This document shows positions 48,403 through 57,138 of a stretch of 64,000 bases of DNA, in pieces. The DNA lies in the NCBI RefSeq assembly GCF_000282575.1, contig NZ_AKJA01000047.1, positions 1-64,000 of the forward strand, written 5' to 3'. How positions within the stretch are numbered: the stretch's first letter is position 1; the number at the start of each line of letters is the position of its first letter. Source of the stretch: Herbaspirillum sp. YR522 (GTDB lineage: Bacteria > Pseudomonadota > Gammaproteobacteria > Burkholderiales > Burkholderiaceae_D). Both the position numbers and the translations under genes were made by a program. The notes beneath the pieces were generated by a model. The model ran no database searches, had not been told where the DNA came from, and worked only from the letters and a program-made list of their open reading frames with translations.

Positions 48403-50802
48403 TCAGAAATGCGCCCGCGCAATCAGCTGCACGTTGCGTGGATCGCCCCACGAATTGTAGTAGCCGGTGTAGCCGACGGTACGCAGGTAGCTGCGGTCTG
48501 TCAGGTTGTTCAGGTTCAGGCTCAGGTCCCAGTTCTTGTCGATCCGGTACCCCACCCGTGCGTTGAAGGTGGCATAGCCGCCCTGGCGCACGGTGCCGTT
48601 GACGATCTCGCTTTGCGCGTTCATGCCGGCGCCCAGCGTCCAGGTCGACGCCACGCCGCCGTCGGCGCCCGGACGATATTGGGTCCACAGCTTGAACAGG
48701 TGCCTGGGCCAGGCGAAGATGGCACCGACGTTGCTGGCGGTGGTATCGCGCAGGTAGGTGGCCTGGTTATAGGTGTAGCCGGTGGTGATGTCCCAGCGGG
48801 GCGATGGCTTGCCGGTCATTTCGAATTCCCAGCCCTGGCTCTGGACCAGGCCTGCTGCCCGGTAGCAGGTGCCGCCGGTGGTGCCGCCGCAGCCGACGTG
48901 GTCCGGATCGACCATCGAACGGTTAGTGTCGCGTATGCGATAAAACGCGAGGGTGGCGTTGAGCGCACCGTCGAACCACTCGGTCTTGGCGCCCACTTCG
49001 CCTTGCCAGCCGACCCGCGGCGCCAGCACGTTGCCCTGGTAATCCTGGGTGGTCTGCGGCACGAAGATATCGGCGTAACTGCCATAGAAGCTCAGGTTGC
49101 GGTTCACGTCCCACACCAGGCCGCCATAAGGACTGAACCTGTCGGTGGCCGCCGCGGCGCTGGTGGTCCAATTGCCTGCGGTGGCCCCCACCGAGCGGGT
49201 CTTGCTCGAATAGTCGGTCCAGCGCGCGCCCAGCACCAGCGTCAACGGATCGGCCAGCCTGATGCGCGAGGACGCATAGATGCCCGACTGCGCGGTGATG
49301 GTCTGGGTGTGCGCGGTGTTGAGGTTGTCCAAGCCGGCACTGCCGATGAGCGCGTCGTAGTTGTGATCGTCGAGCACGTCCTTGGACGCGCCCGTGACGG
49401 TCTTGCTCGCAGTGTCGCCCTCATATCGGGAATAGCTGTAGCCCAGCGTTACGACGTGATCGCGCTCGAAAAGGCGCACCGGCCCCGAGACATAGACATC
49501 GGCGCCGTCCCAGGAATAGGTATTGTTGGCATGGGTCAGCGAATAGTTGGCCAGGCCCGTGCTGGTACTGACCGCATTGGAGGTATAGGCAGAGTAGCCT
49601 TCGAAGCGGTTGTTGGCATGGCTGTAGACGGCATGGGTTTCCCAGCCTGCGCCGAGCTTGTGGGTCAGGTCGACTGTCGTGCGGCTGTCGGTTTGCGTGC
49701 TCAGGCGGTCAGGACCGACATAGGAGCCGCGGGCGACCACCTGGCCGTTGCTGTCCAACGGCACCCCGTAACTGTTGTAGTACTGGTAGCGCTGGTAGTA
49801 ATAACTCAGGCCGACCTTGGTATCAGGCGAGAAGACATATTCCAGGGCGCCATAGACCAGTTGCTTGCGCTCGTCGCCATAGCTGGTGAAGCCATCCTTG
49901 TCCTGGCCTACCACCACCAGCCGCCCGCGCAAGGCGCCGTCCTTGGTCAAGGGCCCGGTCACATCGACCTCGCCCCGCTTGTTGGACGCGCTGCCCACGG
50001 TGGCCGCAGCGTTGAAGGCGTAATCCGCCTGCGGTCGCTTGAGCACGAAATTCATGACGCCGCCGGGGTTGCCGGTGCCGGTGAGCAATCCGGAAGGACC
50101 ACGCAACAGCTCGATGCGGTCGTACAAGGCCATGTCCACGCCGACCCCGGCGCTTTGCATGGGCGCCCCATCGACCTGCTTGCTGATGGTGTAGCCGCGC
50201 ACATACACCGCTTCGCTGCGCTGGAAATCGGAAATACGGGCGCCGGTCATCTTGTTGATCGCGTCTTCCACCGCCACCAGGTTCTGGTCGTCGATCTGCT
50301 GGCGGGTCAGCACCGACACCGACTGCGGGATCTCGCGCAGGCTGGTCTGGCCCTTGAAGAGGGTCACGGCACGCGCCGCGTAGGTGCCCGAATTCTCGGT
50401 GCTGGCGCTGGCGTCGGCCTGTGCATTGACCGTCACCACCGGCAGTGCCCCGGACGTGGTGGCCGACGCCGCATCGACGATGACCACCGCTTCGCCCTCC
50501 AGGCGCGCCGCCAGGCCGCTGCCTGCCAGCAACCGCCCCAGGGCCTCGGCCGGCGCCAGCGTGCCACTGACCGCCGGGGCGGTCTTGCCGCGCGCCAGCT
50601 CCGGGCGCACGATGATCTGCCTGCGCGCTTGCAGCGCCCAGTCGCCCAACGCCTCGCCCAGCGGCTTGGCGGCGATGTTGAACTCGATGGCAGTGACGGC
50701 AGCGACACCGCCCTGGACATCCTGGGCGCACAGCGTGGTGCTGCAAAGTGCCAAGGCAATGGCAAGGGCAAGCGGCGCGGGGCGCAGCGCTGGGTGATAC
50801 AT
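48403..50802 (-). CDS. TonB-dependent siderophore receptor with STN signalling domain (FecA/FpvA type)
   Basis: A 799-residue outer-membrane receptor. Signal peptide about 1-26 (TTLCAQ), an N-terminal STN domain (about 40-105: AIEFNIAAKPLGEALGDWALQ ... VVIVDA) that talks to an anti-sigma factor, the plug (about 150-260, TSLREIPQSVSVLTRQQIDDQN), and the 22-strand barrel ending in ARAHF. The ligand is probably a ferric siderophore. It follows the FecR gene by 108 bp, forming a FecI-FecR-FecA type cell-surface signalling unit. Confidence 0.93.
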   Translation of the reverse strand: MYHPALRPAPLALAIALALCSTTLCAQDVQGGVAAVTAIEFNIAAKPLGEALGDWALQARRQIIVRPELARGKTAPAVSGTLAPAEALGRLLAGSGLAARLEGEAVVIVDAASATTSGALPVVTVNAQADASASTENSGTYAARAVTLFKGQTSLREIPQSVSVLTRQQIDDQNLVAVEDAINKMTGARISDFQRSEAVYVRGYTISKQVDGAPMQSAGVGVDMALYDRIELLRGPSGLLTGTGNPGGVMNFVLKRPQADYAFNAAATVGSASNKRGEVDVTGPLTKDGALRGRLVVVGQDKDGFTSYGDERKQLVYGALEYVFSPDTKVGLSYYYQRYQYYNSYGVPLDSNGQVVARGSYVGPDRLSTQTDSRTTVDLTHKLGAGWETHAVYSHANNRFEGYSAYTSNAVSTSTGLANYSLTHANNTYSWDGADVYVSGPVRLFERDHVVTLGYSYSRYEGDTASKTVTGASKDVLDDHNYDALIGSAGLDNLNTAHTQTITAQSGIYASSRIRLADPLTLVLGARWTDYSSKTRSVGATAGNWTTSAAAATDRFSPYGGLVWDVNRNLSFYGSYADIFVPQTTQDYQGNVLAPRVGWQGEVGAKTEWFDGALNATLAFYRIRDTNRSMVDPDHVGCGGTTGGTCYRAAGLVQSQGWEFEMTGKPSPRWDITTGYTYNQATYLRDTTASNVGAIFAWPRHLFKLWTQYRPGADGGVASTWTLGAGMNAQSEIVNGTVRQGGYATFNARVGYRIDKNWDLSLNLNNLTDRSYLRTVGYTGYYNSWGDPRNVQLIARAHF

Positions 50803-50910
50803 GACGGGGGCTCCCATGTGGATAAAAACAGTTCTTGCATGGGAAGACGGATGGGCCTTCGGATACCCTAGGTCGCCAACCAAGATTTACATGTCCGGAT
50901 TGGCGCAGGC

Positions 50911-52002
50911 TCAGCGGCGCATGCGCACTTCGCGCCTGCCATCGCCCAGGTCGGCCAGCCGTACCGGCAACGACAGCGCCAGCATGCGCTGGAAAGTGGC
51001 CAGGTCGCGGGGATCGAACACGCCGGTGACTTGCAGGGCGGCCACGGCGGGGTCCTGGATCACCAGCGGCAAGTCGCGATACCGCGATAGCTCCGCCAGC
51101 ACCCGATCCAGGCGGCTATCGACGAAGCGCAGGTGGTATTGCTGCCAGGCGCCGACCTGCTCCGGGCTGACCTGGCGTACCGCTTCAAGCAGGCCGCGGG
51201 CGTCGCCATGGACCTGGTCGCCAGGCCCCAGGATGACCAGGCGGGACGTCGGCGGCATGGCCGATGGATCGCCGCCGACGGTCTCGACCCGCACCCGGCC
51301 TTGCGAAACCGACACATCCACGCCCGTCGCCCCCACCTGCCGCGGTGTATGGCGCACCGCGAAGCGGGTGCCCACGACAGTGACCTGTACCGGCCCCGAT
51401 AGCACCTGGAACGGCCGCTCGGCGTCCTTCTGCACGGCCAGCATGAGCTGGCCGTCGATGAGCCGCAAATGGCGCCGCTGGCGGGTATAGACCACCTCGA
51501 CCTGGGTCTGGGTATCCAGTTGCAGCACGGTGCCGTCGGGCAGCACCATTTCGGATTGCTCGCCGCGCCGCGTCTCGAAGCACTGTGAATAGCGGGCCTG
51601 GTCCTGCCACTGGCGCCAGCCCAGCCAGCCCGAGGCCACTGCCAGGCTGGCATAGCCGCCGATGGCCAGGGCCCTGCGGCGCCCGGATCGGGTCGTGGCA
51701 GTGGGCGCCAGGTCGGCGCCGATCCTGCCGGCGCCGCGCGCGCTGGCAGCATCCAGCGCCATGTCGAGCGCCAGGTTTCGCTGCAGCTGTTGCCGCCATT
51801 GGGCTGGAATGGCGTCGATCTGCGCCGCCTGGCGCTGCCATTGGCCGAACGCCTCGCGATGGGCCGGGTCGGCCTGCAGCCAGGCCTGGAACATCGCTTC
51901 ATCCTCGGCATTGAAATGCGGATTGCCACGGCGCACGAACCAGCCGAGCGCCTCTTCGCGCAGCGGCGAGGCGGGGGCGACGGGAGGGGTGGACATAGGC
52001 AT
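50911..52002 (-). CDS. fecR: FecR-type anti-sigma factor/sigma regulator
   Basis: A 363-residue inner-membrane protein. The N-terminal cytoplasmic DUF4880 part (about 14-60, EEALGWFVRRGNPHFNAEDEAMFQAWL) binds the ECF sigma factor; one membrane segment (about 109-126) follows after RRRAL; then the FecR domain (RRGEQSEMVLPDGTVLQLDTQT) and the C-terminal DUF4974-like part that contacts the receptor STN domain. It lies 46 bp after the sigma gene. Confidence 0.92.
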   Translation of the reverse strand: MPMSTPPVAPASPLREEALGWFVRRGNPHFNAEDEAMFQAWLQADPAHREAFGQWQRQAAQIDAIPAQWRQQLQRNLALDMALDAASARGAGRIGADLAPTATTRSGRRRALAIGGYASLAVASGWLGWRQWQDQARYSQCFETRRGEQSEMVLPDGTVLQLDTQTQVEVVYTRQRRHLRLIDGQLMLAVQKDAERPFQVLSGPVQVTVVGTRFAVRHTPRQVGATGVDVSVSQGRVRVETVGGDPSAMPPTSRLVILGPGDQVHGDARGLLEAVRQVSPEQVGAWQQYHLRFVDSRLDRVLAELSRYRDLPLVIQDPAVAALQVTGVFDPRDLATFQRMLALSLPVRLADLGDGRREVRMRR

Positions 52003-52048
52003 CTAGCGTATCGGTAGGAAAAAGGGTGCCGCGTTGATCGACAAGCCG

Positions 52049-52606
52049 TCAGTCATGGCGCGAGCGATTCAGCTTGCGACGTGGTGCCGCGCCCTGCGCC
52101 GGCCAACGGCTGGCCTCGCAGGCATCCAAGGCATGCTTGATGTGCTGCTCGACCATTTTGACAGAGATGCCCATCTCGGCGGCGACCTGTGCATAACTTA
52201 ATCCGTCGAATCGATTGAGCATGAAGGCCTGGCGGCACCGTGGCGGCAGGCCATCGATGACCCCCACCAATTCCATGACGCCCTGGCGCGATGCGGCCGC
52301 TATCTCCGGCTCCAGCCCCTTGGGACCTTGCACGGTGGTCACCACGTCATCGTCGGTAGGGATCTCTACTTCGGCGCGCAATGCGGTATGGCGATGATGA
52401 TCCACCAGCAGGTTACGGGCGATGCGATAAAGCAGGGCACGCGGATCGTCGATGCTGGTGCCGGCCGTCTGCGCGGCATAGACCCGCACGTAGCTTTCCT
52501 GGGCCAGGTCGGCCGCCGTCGAGCGGTCGGCGATGCGGCCAGACAGGAAGCGAAGGATCTCTCTGTAGTAGTGCTCGAACACGATCGACGGCCACGGTGC
52601 AGGCAA
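52049..52606 (-). CDS. fecI: FecI-type ECF RNA polymerase sigma factor
   Basis: A 185-residue sigma factor with region 2 (FEHYYREILRFLSGRIADRSTAADLAQESYVRVYA ... DPRALLYRIARNLLVDHHR) and region 4 (LPPRCRQAFMLNRFDGLSYAQVAAEMGISVKMVEQHIKHAL). No ATG fits: the best start is TTG at 52606, with GCGAGG ten bases upstream; a GTG eight codons later would cut into region 2. It is turned on through FecR and the receptor and should transcribe the receptor gene. Confidence 0.88.
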   Translation of the reverse strand: MPAPWPSIVFEHYYREILRFLSGRIADRSTAADLAQESYVRVYAAQTAGTSIDDPRALLYRIARNLLVDHHRHTALRAEVEIPTDDDVVTTVQGPKGLEPEIAAASRQGVMELVGVIDGLPPRCRQAFMLNRFDGLSYAQVAAEMGISVKMVEQHIKHALDACEASRWPAQGAAPRRKLNRSRHD

Positions 52607-52664
52607 GGGATGGAAAACCTCGCAGGCTGGCGGTGGAGTGACCTGGCTGACCTGGATGAGAGAT

Positions 52665-52689
52665 GTGAATGCTAATCACTCTTATTATA
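52665..52689 (-). promoter_or_regulatory. Candidate fecI promoter -10 (TATAAT) with adjacent Fur box
   Basis: On the minus strand TATAAT occupies 52689-52684. A Fur-like 19-mer directly beside it at 52665-52683 matches the GATAATGATAATCATTATC consensus at 13 of 19 positions with the TAATCA core exact. A TTGAAA at 52715-52710 could be the -35 but the 20-base spacer is long. Iron repression of the sigma gene is the usual arrangement. Confidence 0.55.
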
Positions 52690-52708
52690 AGGGATGGCAC
52701 AGGTCTTC

Positions 52709-52722
52709 GTTTCAATTGAAAC
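52709..52722. promoter_or_regulatory. Perfect palindrome GTTTCAATTGAAAC
   Basis: A 14-bp exact palindrome in the 229-bp region divergent between fecI and the 51-residue peptide gene, next to the fecI promoter. It may bind a regulator shared by both genes. Confidence 0.45.
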
Positions 52723-52835
52723 AATGGCCGACGCAAGTGACATCGACCGGTAACCGGGGCGGCGCAAGATACACCCATACCGAAACGAAACAACGGATCG
52801 GACAACCCGGAACCGACTACCCAAAGGAGAACATC

Positions 52836-52991
52836 ATGCGCATCATCATCGCCACCACCGCCGCCCTCGCCCTGACCTTGTTCGCCACCGCCGCCCGCGC
52901 CGACAGCATCTTCACCGGTGCCATGGACTACGAATCGCCGATCGCCATGATCCTGCATGTGGGCGCGCGCCTGATCGGCAAGATGTTCTAA
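52836..52991 (+). CDS. 51-residue exported peptide, unknown
   Basis: The ORF begins behind AAAGGAGA and encodes MRIIIATTAALALTLFATA as a signal sequence with a probable cut at ARADS, leaving a mature peptide of about 28 residues (SIFTGAMDYESPIAMILH at its start; ends GKMF). It is divergent from the iron-responsive sigma gene. No family recognised. The good ribosome-binding site and clean signal peptide argue that it is real despite its size. Confidence 0.65.
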   Translation: MRIIIATTAALALTLFATAARADSIFTGAMDYESPIAMILHVGARLIGKMF

Positions 52992-53061
52992 CAAGGATCA
53001 CCGGCCCGGTGGCGCCGCTGCGGCGGCAACCGGGCACACGTGATTAGCGTCGATCGACACC

Positions 53062-54660
53062 TCAGCGATGACCCAGCGGCAATGGCGCCGGGTCATCGCT
53101 GGTGTGCGCCGGCGGTGCCAGGCGGGCAACGCGAAAGGCGCCGACCGCCAGTTCCAGCTCGTGGGCCTGGTGCCGCAACGCCTGGGCCGATGCCGCGGCC
53201 TGTTCGACCAGGGCGGCATTTTGCTGGGTCGAGGTGTCGATCTGCACGATCACGGCATTGATCTGGCCAATGCCGTGGCGCTGGTCGTCGCTGGCGTCGG
53301 CGATGCCGGTGACTACCTGGCTGACGCGGTCGATGCTGTCGATGACTTGCCGCATGGTACTGCCGGCGGTCTGCGCCAGGCGGCTTCCCACATCGACCTT
53401 GTCCACCGAGTTCGAAATGAGCACCTTGATCTGGCGCGCCGCCGACGCCGAGTGCTGCGCCAGCGCGCGCACCTCGGTCGCGACCACCGCAAAGCCCCTT
53501 CCCTGCTCGCCGGCCCGCGCCGCTTCCACTGCCGCGTTCAATGCCAGGATGTTGGTCTGGAAGGCGATACTATCGATCACCGCAATGATCTCGACGATGT
53601 TCCTGGAGGCGCTGTCGATGGCCTGCATGGTCTGTGTCACCTGCTCCACCACCGCACCTGCCTGGGCCGCCACCCCTGCCGCCTGTTGCGCCATCTGGCT
53701 GGCCTCCCGCGCCTGGTCGGCATTGCAGCTCACGCTTCGGGTCAGCGTCTCCATGGCGGTCGCGGTTTCTTCCAGCGATGCCGCCTGGCGCTCGGTGCGC
53801 TGCGACAGGTCGCGGTTGCCCTGGGCGATCTCGACCGAGGCGCCGCTGATGGCCTGGGTGCCCAGGTGCACCTTGAGCACGATCCCCGCCAGATTTTCGT
53901 TCATGGTGCGCAACGCCTGGATCAGCCGCCCGGTCTCGTTATTGCCGGCCGGTGCGATGACCTGCGTCAGGTCGCCCGCGGCCACGCCCTGGGCCACGGT
54001 GACGGCGGCCGCCAACGGCCGCGATAGGGCCCGTACCAGTAGCGCCCCCATCACCGCCGCCAGGACGAGTCCCAGGCCGGCCGCGCCCAGGTAGGCGGCG
54101 AACAGCAGGCGGTAACGGTGCTGCGAGTGCTCGTAGATGACCTGGCCCTGTTCGCGCTGCAGCGACATCAGTTGCGCCATCGGCATGACCGCCTGCGCAT
54201 GCAGCGGCGACAAGGTCTGCGTGTAGAGCTCGGTGGCTCCGGGCACATTGAAGGCGCGGATGGCTTCCATGGCGGGCGTCACGCCTTGCCTGACCAGCAG
54301 CGCGTAGCGTTGGGAGAATTGCAGCGCAAGCTGTCGCTCGCGGTCGGTCACGATGGCCGCATCGTAGCGCTGCCATGCGGCCTGGCCCTCGGCCAGGCTG
54401 CGCTCGAGCGCACGCATGTCGGCCTCGACATCGGCCGGGTTGAGGATGGCCGCGGCGATGCCGGAACGACTGTGCTCGAGGGCGGCAACGACCTGGGACA
54501 GGTACTGCATCGGCAACAGGCGCTCTGCGTACATGGCACGCAATTCGTCGTTGCTGCCGCGCAAGCTGCCCAGGCCCAGGCATCCCAGCACCAACATGAT
54601 GGCCGACAGACAGCCCATGCCCCAGACCAGGCTGGCCCTGATCGACAGATTGCGCAGCAT
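53062..54660 (-). CDS. Methyl-accepting chemotaxis protein
   Basis: A 532-residue chemoreceptor: membrane segment near 10-33, Tar-type four-helix periplasmic domain (about 34-190; AMYAERLLPMQYLSQV), second membrane segment (LLFAAYLGAAGLGLVLAAVMGALLV), HAMP (LSRPLAAAVTVAQGVAAGDL), and the signalling hairpin tip [28 protein letters not shown]. No C-terminal pentapeptide. It lies after the liv operon's terminator. Ligand unknown; a link to amino acids transported by the neighbouring liv system is possible. Confidence 0.93.
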   Translation of the reverse strand: MLRNLSIRASLVWGMGCLSAIMLVLGCLGLGSLRGSNDELRAMYAERLLPMQYLSQVVAALEHSRSGIAAAILNPADVEADMRALERSLAEGQAAWQRYDAAIVTDRERQLALQFSQRYALLVRQGVTPAMEAIRAFNVPGATELYTQTLSPLHAQAVMPMAQLMSLQREQGQVIYEHSQHRYRLLFAAYLGAAGLGLVLAAVMGALLVRALSRPLAAAVTVAQGVAAGDLTQVIAPAGNNETGRLIQALRTMNENLAGIVLKVHLGTQAISGASVEIAQGNRDLSQRTERQAASLEETATAMETLTRSVSCNADQAREASQMAQQAAGVAAQAGAVVEQVTQTMQAIDSASRNIVEIIAVIDSIAFQTNILALNAAVEAARAGEQGRGFAVVATEVRALAQHSASAARQIKVLISNSVDKVDVGSRLAQTAGSTMRQVIDSIDRVSQVVTGIADASDDQRHGIGQINAVIVQIDTSTQQNAALVEQAAASAQALRHQAHELELAVGAFRVARLAPPAHTSDDPAPLPLGHR

Positions 54661-54684
54661 TCCCACTCCCCCAGTTTGAACGGA

Positions 54685-54715
54685 CAAAAAAAACGGACCG
54701 CAACATGCCGGTCCG
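54685..54715 (-). terminator. Terminator of the liv operon
   Basis: Stem CGGACCG/CGGTCCG with an 8-base loop, followed on the minus strand by eight or nine T. It starts 17 bp after the livF stop and separates livF from the chemoreceptor. Confidence 0.88.
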
Positions 54716-54731
54716 CCAAGGTCACACAGAG

Positions 54732-55451
54732 TCATGCAGCGCGTCCGCCCAGGTAGAGCTCGCGCACCTGCGGGTCATTTATCAGCGCGCCGGCATCGGC
54801 GGTCAATGCCACCGTCCCCATCGATAGCACATAGGCACGGTCGGAGATGCGCAGCGCCTCCATCGCGTTCTGCTCCACCATCAGGATCGTGACCTGCTCC
54901 TTGACGCGCACCTGGCCGATGGCGTCGAACACTTCGAGCAATACCTTGGGCGAGAGCCCGGCCGAGGGTTCGTCCAGCAGCAGCAGGCGCGGGCGCGGCA
55001 TCAATGCCCGTGCCAGCGCCAGGATCTGACGCTCGCCGCCCGACATCGACGCCGCCGGTGCGTTGAACTTGATCCCCAGCACCGGATACAGCGCGCACAA
55101 TTCTTCCATGCGCTGCCGGGCCTGCGCCGGGCTCATGTAGTGGCCGCCCACCTGCAGGTTCTCGCGTATGGTCAGCGACGCGAACACGTTCTCGGTCTGC
55201 GGCACGAAGCCGATGCCACAGTGGCGGATCTTGTAATGCACCGGCAGTGCCGACACGTTTTCGCCTTCGAGCATGACGCTGCCTTCACGCGGCTTGAGAA
55301 AACCGGCGATGGTCTTGAGCAGGGTGGACTTGCCGCAGCCATTGGGGCCCAGCAGGGTGACGATCTCGGCACGCGAGGCCTGCAGCGTCATGCCCTTGAG
55401 GATGTCGACTTCGGCGTTGTAGCCGGCCACGACATTGTCGATGGTGATCAT
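54732..55451 (-). CDS. livF: Branched-chain amino acid-type ABC ATP-binding protein LivF
   Basis: A 239-residue ATPase: Walker A GPNGCGKST, IGFVPQTENVFASLT, signature MSGGERQILALARAL and Walker B LLLLDEPSAGLSP. The ATG overlaps the livG stop (ATGA). It is the last gene of the five-gene operon. Confidence 0.93.
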   Translation of the reverse strand: MITIDNVVAGYNAEVDILKGMTLQASRAEIVTLLGPNGCGKSTLLKTIAGFLKPREGSVMLEGENVSALPVHYKIRHCGIGFVPQTENVFASLTIRENLQVGGHYMSPAQARQRMEELCALYPVLGIKFNAPAASMSGGERQILALARALMPRPRLLLLDEPSAGLSPKVLLEVFDAIGQVRVKEQVTILMVEQNAMEALRISDRAYVLSMGTVALTADAGALINDPQVRELYLGGRAA

Positions 55452-56254
55452 TGCGTACCCTCCGCGGCAGTGGCTTTATGTTGCGCACCGCCACCCAGGT
55501 AGGCCTGCAGCACGCGCTCGTTGGACGACAGTTCGTCGGGCTGGCAGCTGGCCACGATGTGACCACGGTCGAGCACGATGCAACGGCTGCAGACGGCGCC
55601 GATGAAATGCATGTCATGCTCGACGATCACCAACGTCATGCCCTGGCCATTGAGACGCTTCAATGCCTGGACGATGTCGTTGCGCAGGTTCGGGTGCACG
55701 CCGGCGGTGGGCTCGTCCAGCATCACCATGCGCGGGTTGCCCATCAGCGCGCAGACGATGCCCAGCAGTTTCTTCTGGCCACCCGACAACGCCGACGCCG
55801 GCAGGTCCCGTACGTGGGTCAGCAGCAGTTCGTGCAGCAGGCGCGTGGCCTTGTCACGCGCCTGCGCTTCGGCCTGTCGCACGCCAGCGCCGTCGACCAG
55901 GGTTTCCCAGAACCCGTGGTGGGTGGTGGCCGCGGCCATGGCCACTTCGATCACCGACATTTTCTCCGGCATCGACGGCAGCTGGAAGGTACGGGCGATG
56001 CCACGCTCGACGATCCGGTGCGCGGCCAGGCGGCCGATTTCCTCGCCGCCGTAGCGGATGCTGCCGGCGTCGATGGCCTCGAAGCCGGTGATGGTATTGA
56101 GCAAGGTGCTCTTGCCGGAGCCGTTGGGGCCGAGCAGCCCCACGATCTCGCCGGCGTTGATGCTGAAATTCACATCCTGCAAGACCCGGTTGCCGCCGAA
56201 GGCCTTGGCCAGCGCTGCCACCTCCAGCAGGGTGTTCGATTGCGGGCGGTTCAT
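55448..56254 (-). CDS. livG: Branched-chain amino acid-type ABC ATP-binding protein LivG
   Basis: A 268-residue ATPase: Walker A GPNGSGKST, the LivG-type RTFQLPSMPEKMSV segment, signature LSGGQKKLLGIV and Walker B MVMLDEPTAGVHP. The ATG overlaps the livM stop (ATGA). Confidence 0.93.
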   Translation of the reverse strand: MNRPQSNTLLEVAALAKAFGGNRVLQDVNFSINAGEIVGLLGPNGSGKSTLLNTITGFEAIDAGSIRYGGEEIGRLAAHRIVERGIARTFQLPSMPEKMSVIEVAMAAATTHHGFWETLVDGAGVRQAEAQARDKATRLLHELLLTHVRDLPASALSGGQKKLLGIVCALMGNPRMVMLDEPTAGVHPNLRNDIVQALKRLNGQGMTLVIVEHDMHFIGAVCSRCIVLDRGHIVASCQPDELSSNERVLQAYLGGGAQHKATAAEGTQ

Positions 56255-57138
56255 TGGATCTTCCTTAGTTTTTCAGGGACCAGTCCTTGGCTGCGCCACA
56301 GCAGCGAGGCCAGCAGGATCAGGCCGATCAGGCCGATGCGCAGCGCACCGGCAATGTCGGAGCCGAACTGGAAATAATCCTTGGCGAACGGCACCAGCGA
56401 ATACGCCGCCTGTACCAGCACCACGCCAATGATCACGCCGGCGGTGTTGCCCATGCCGCCGATCATCAGCATGGTCCACAGCATGAAGGTCTCCGAGGCC
56501 AGCATGTAATCGGGCCCGGCGAAGCTCATGTAGTGCGCATAGAGCGACCCGGCGATGGCGGTGGTGGCGGCGCCGGCCATGATGGCGCGCGACTTCAGCG
56601 AGCGCAGGTCGTAACCCATGCAGGCGGCCAGCTTGGGCTCCTCGCGCATCAGGCGCAATGCGCGACCGAAGCGGCCATTGCCCAGTCGACGGCAAGCCAG
56701 TGCCATGGCCAGCAGTACCAGCAGCACCAGTGCCATGAACGCCAGCCCGTTCCACGGCCGCGGCAAGTCACCCAGCAGCGGGTGGATGGCGCTGATGCCC
56801 TGGGCGCCACCGGTCAGCCAGTCTTCGTTGGTAGCGATGGTGCGCAGGATCTCGGCGATGGCCAGCGTGGCGATCCCCCAGTAGTCGGCGCCGAGCTGGC
56901 GGCCCAGGCGCGCGATGCCCCAGCCCAGGGCGATGGCCACGATCACGCCGACGGCCGCTCCCAGCGCCGCCGGGTAGCCCAGGCTGGTGGTGATGCCGGT
57001 GGCGTAGGCGCCAATGCCGGCGAAGGCAATATGACCGAAATTGAGCAGGCCTGCGTAGCCGGCCTGCAGGTTCAGGCCCAGCGCCATGATGGCGTAGATG
57101 CCGGCGATGGTGACCGAGAAGATCAGGAAATCAGACAC
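56251..57138 (-). CDS. livM: Branched-chain amino acid-type ABC permease LivM
   Basis: A 295-residue permease with about nine membrane segments: YAIMALGLNLQAGYAGLLNFGHIAFAGIGAY is the LivM start and REEPKLAACMGYD the cytoplasmic loop. The start is GTG at 57138 with GAGGTG upstream; it overlaps the livH 3' end by 8 bp. A longer in-frame start nine codons upstream would overlap more. Confidence 0.92.
   Translation of the reverse strand: MSDFLIFSVTIAGIYAIMALGLNLQAGYAGLLNFGHIAFAGIGAYATGITTSLGYPAALGAAVGVIVAIALGWGIARLGRQLGADYWGIATLAIAEILRTIATNEDWLTGGAQGISAIHPLLGDLPRPWNGLAFMALVLLVLLAMALACRRLGNGRFGRALRLMREEPKLAACMGYDLRSLKSRAIMAGAATTAIAGSLYAHYMSFAGPDYMLASETFMLWTMLMIGGMGNTAGVIIGVVLVQAAYSLVPFAKDYFQFGSDIAGALRIGLIGLILLASLLWRSQGLVPEKLRKIQ

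Noticed and set aside
52809-52835. GGAACC upstream of the 51-residue peptide as a possible hrp box
   Set aside because: No CCAC lies 15-16 bases downstream, and the site is too close to the start codon.
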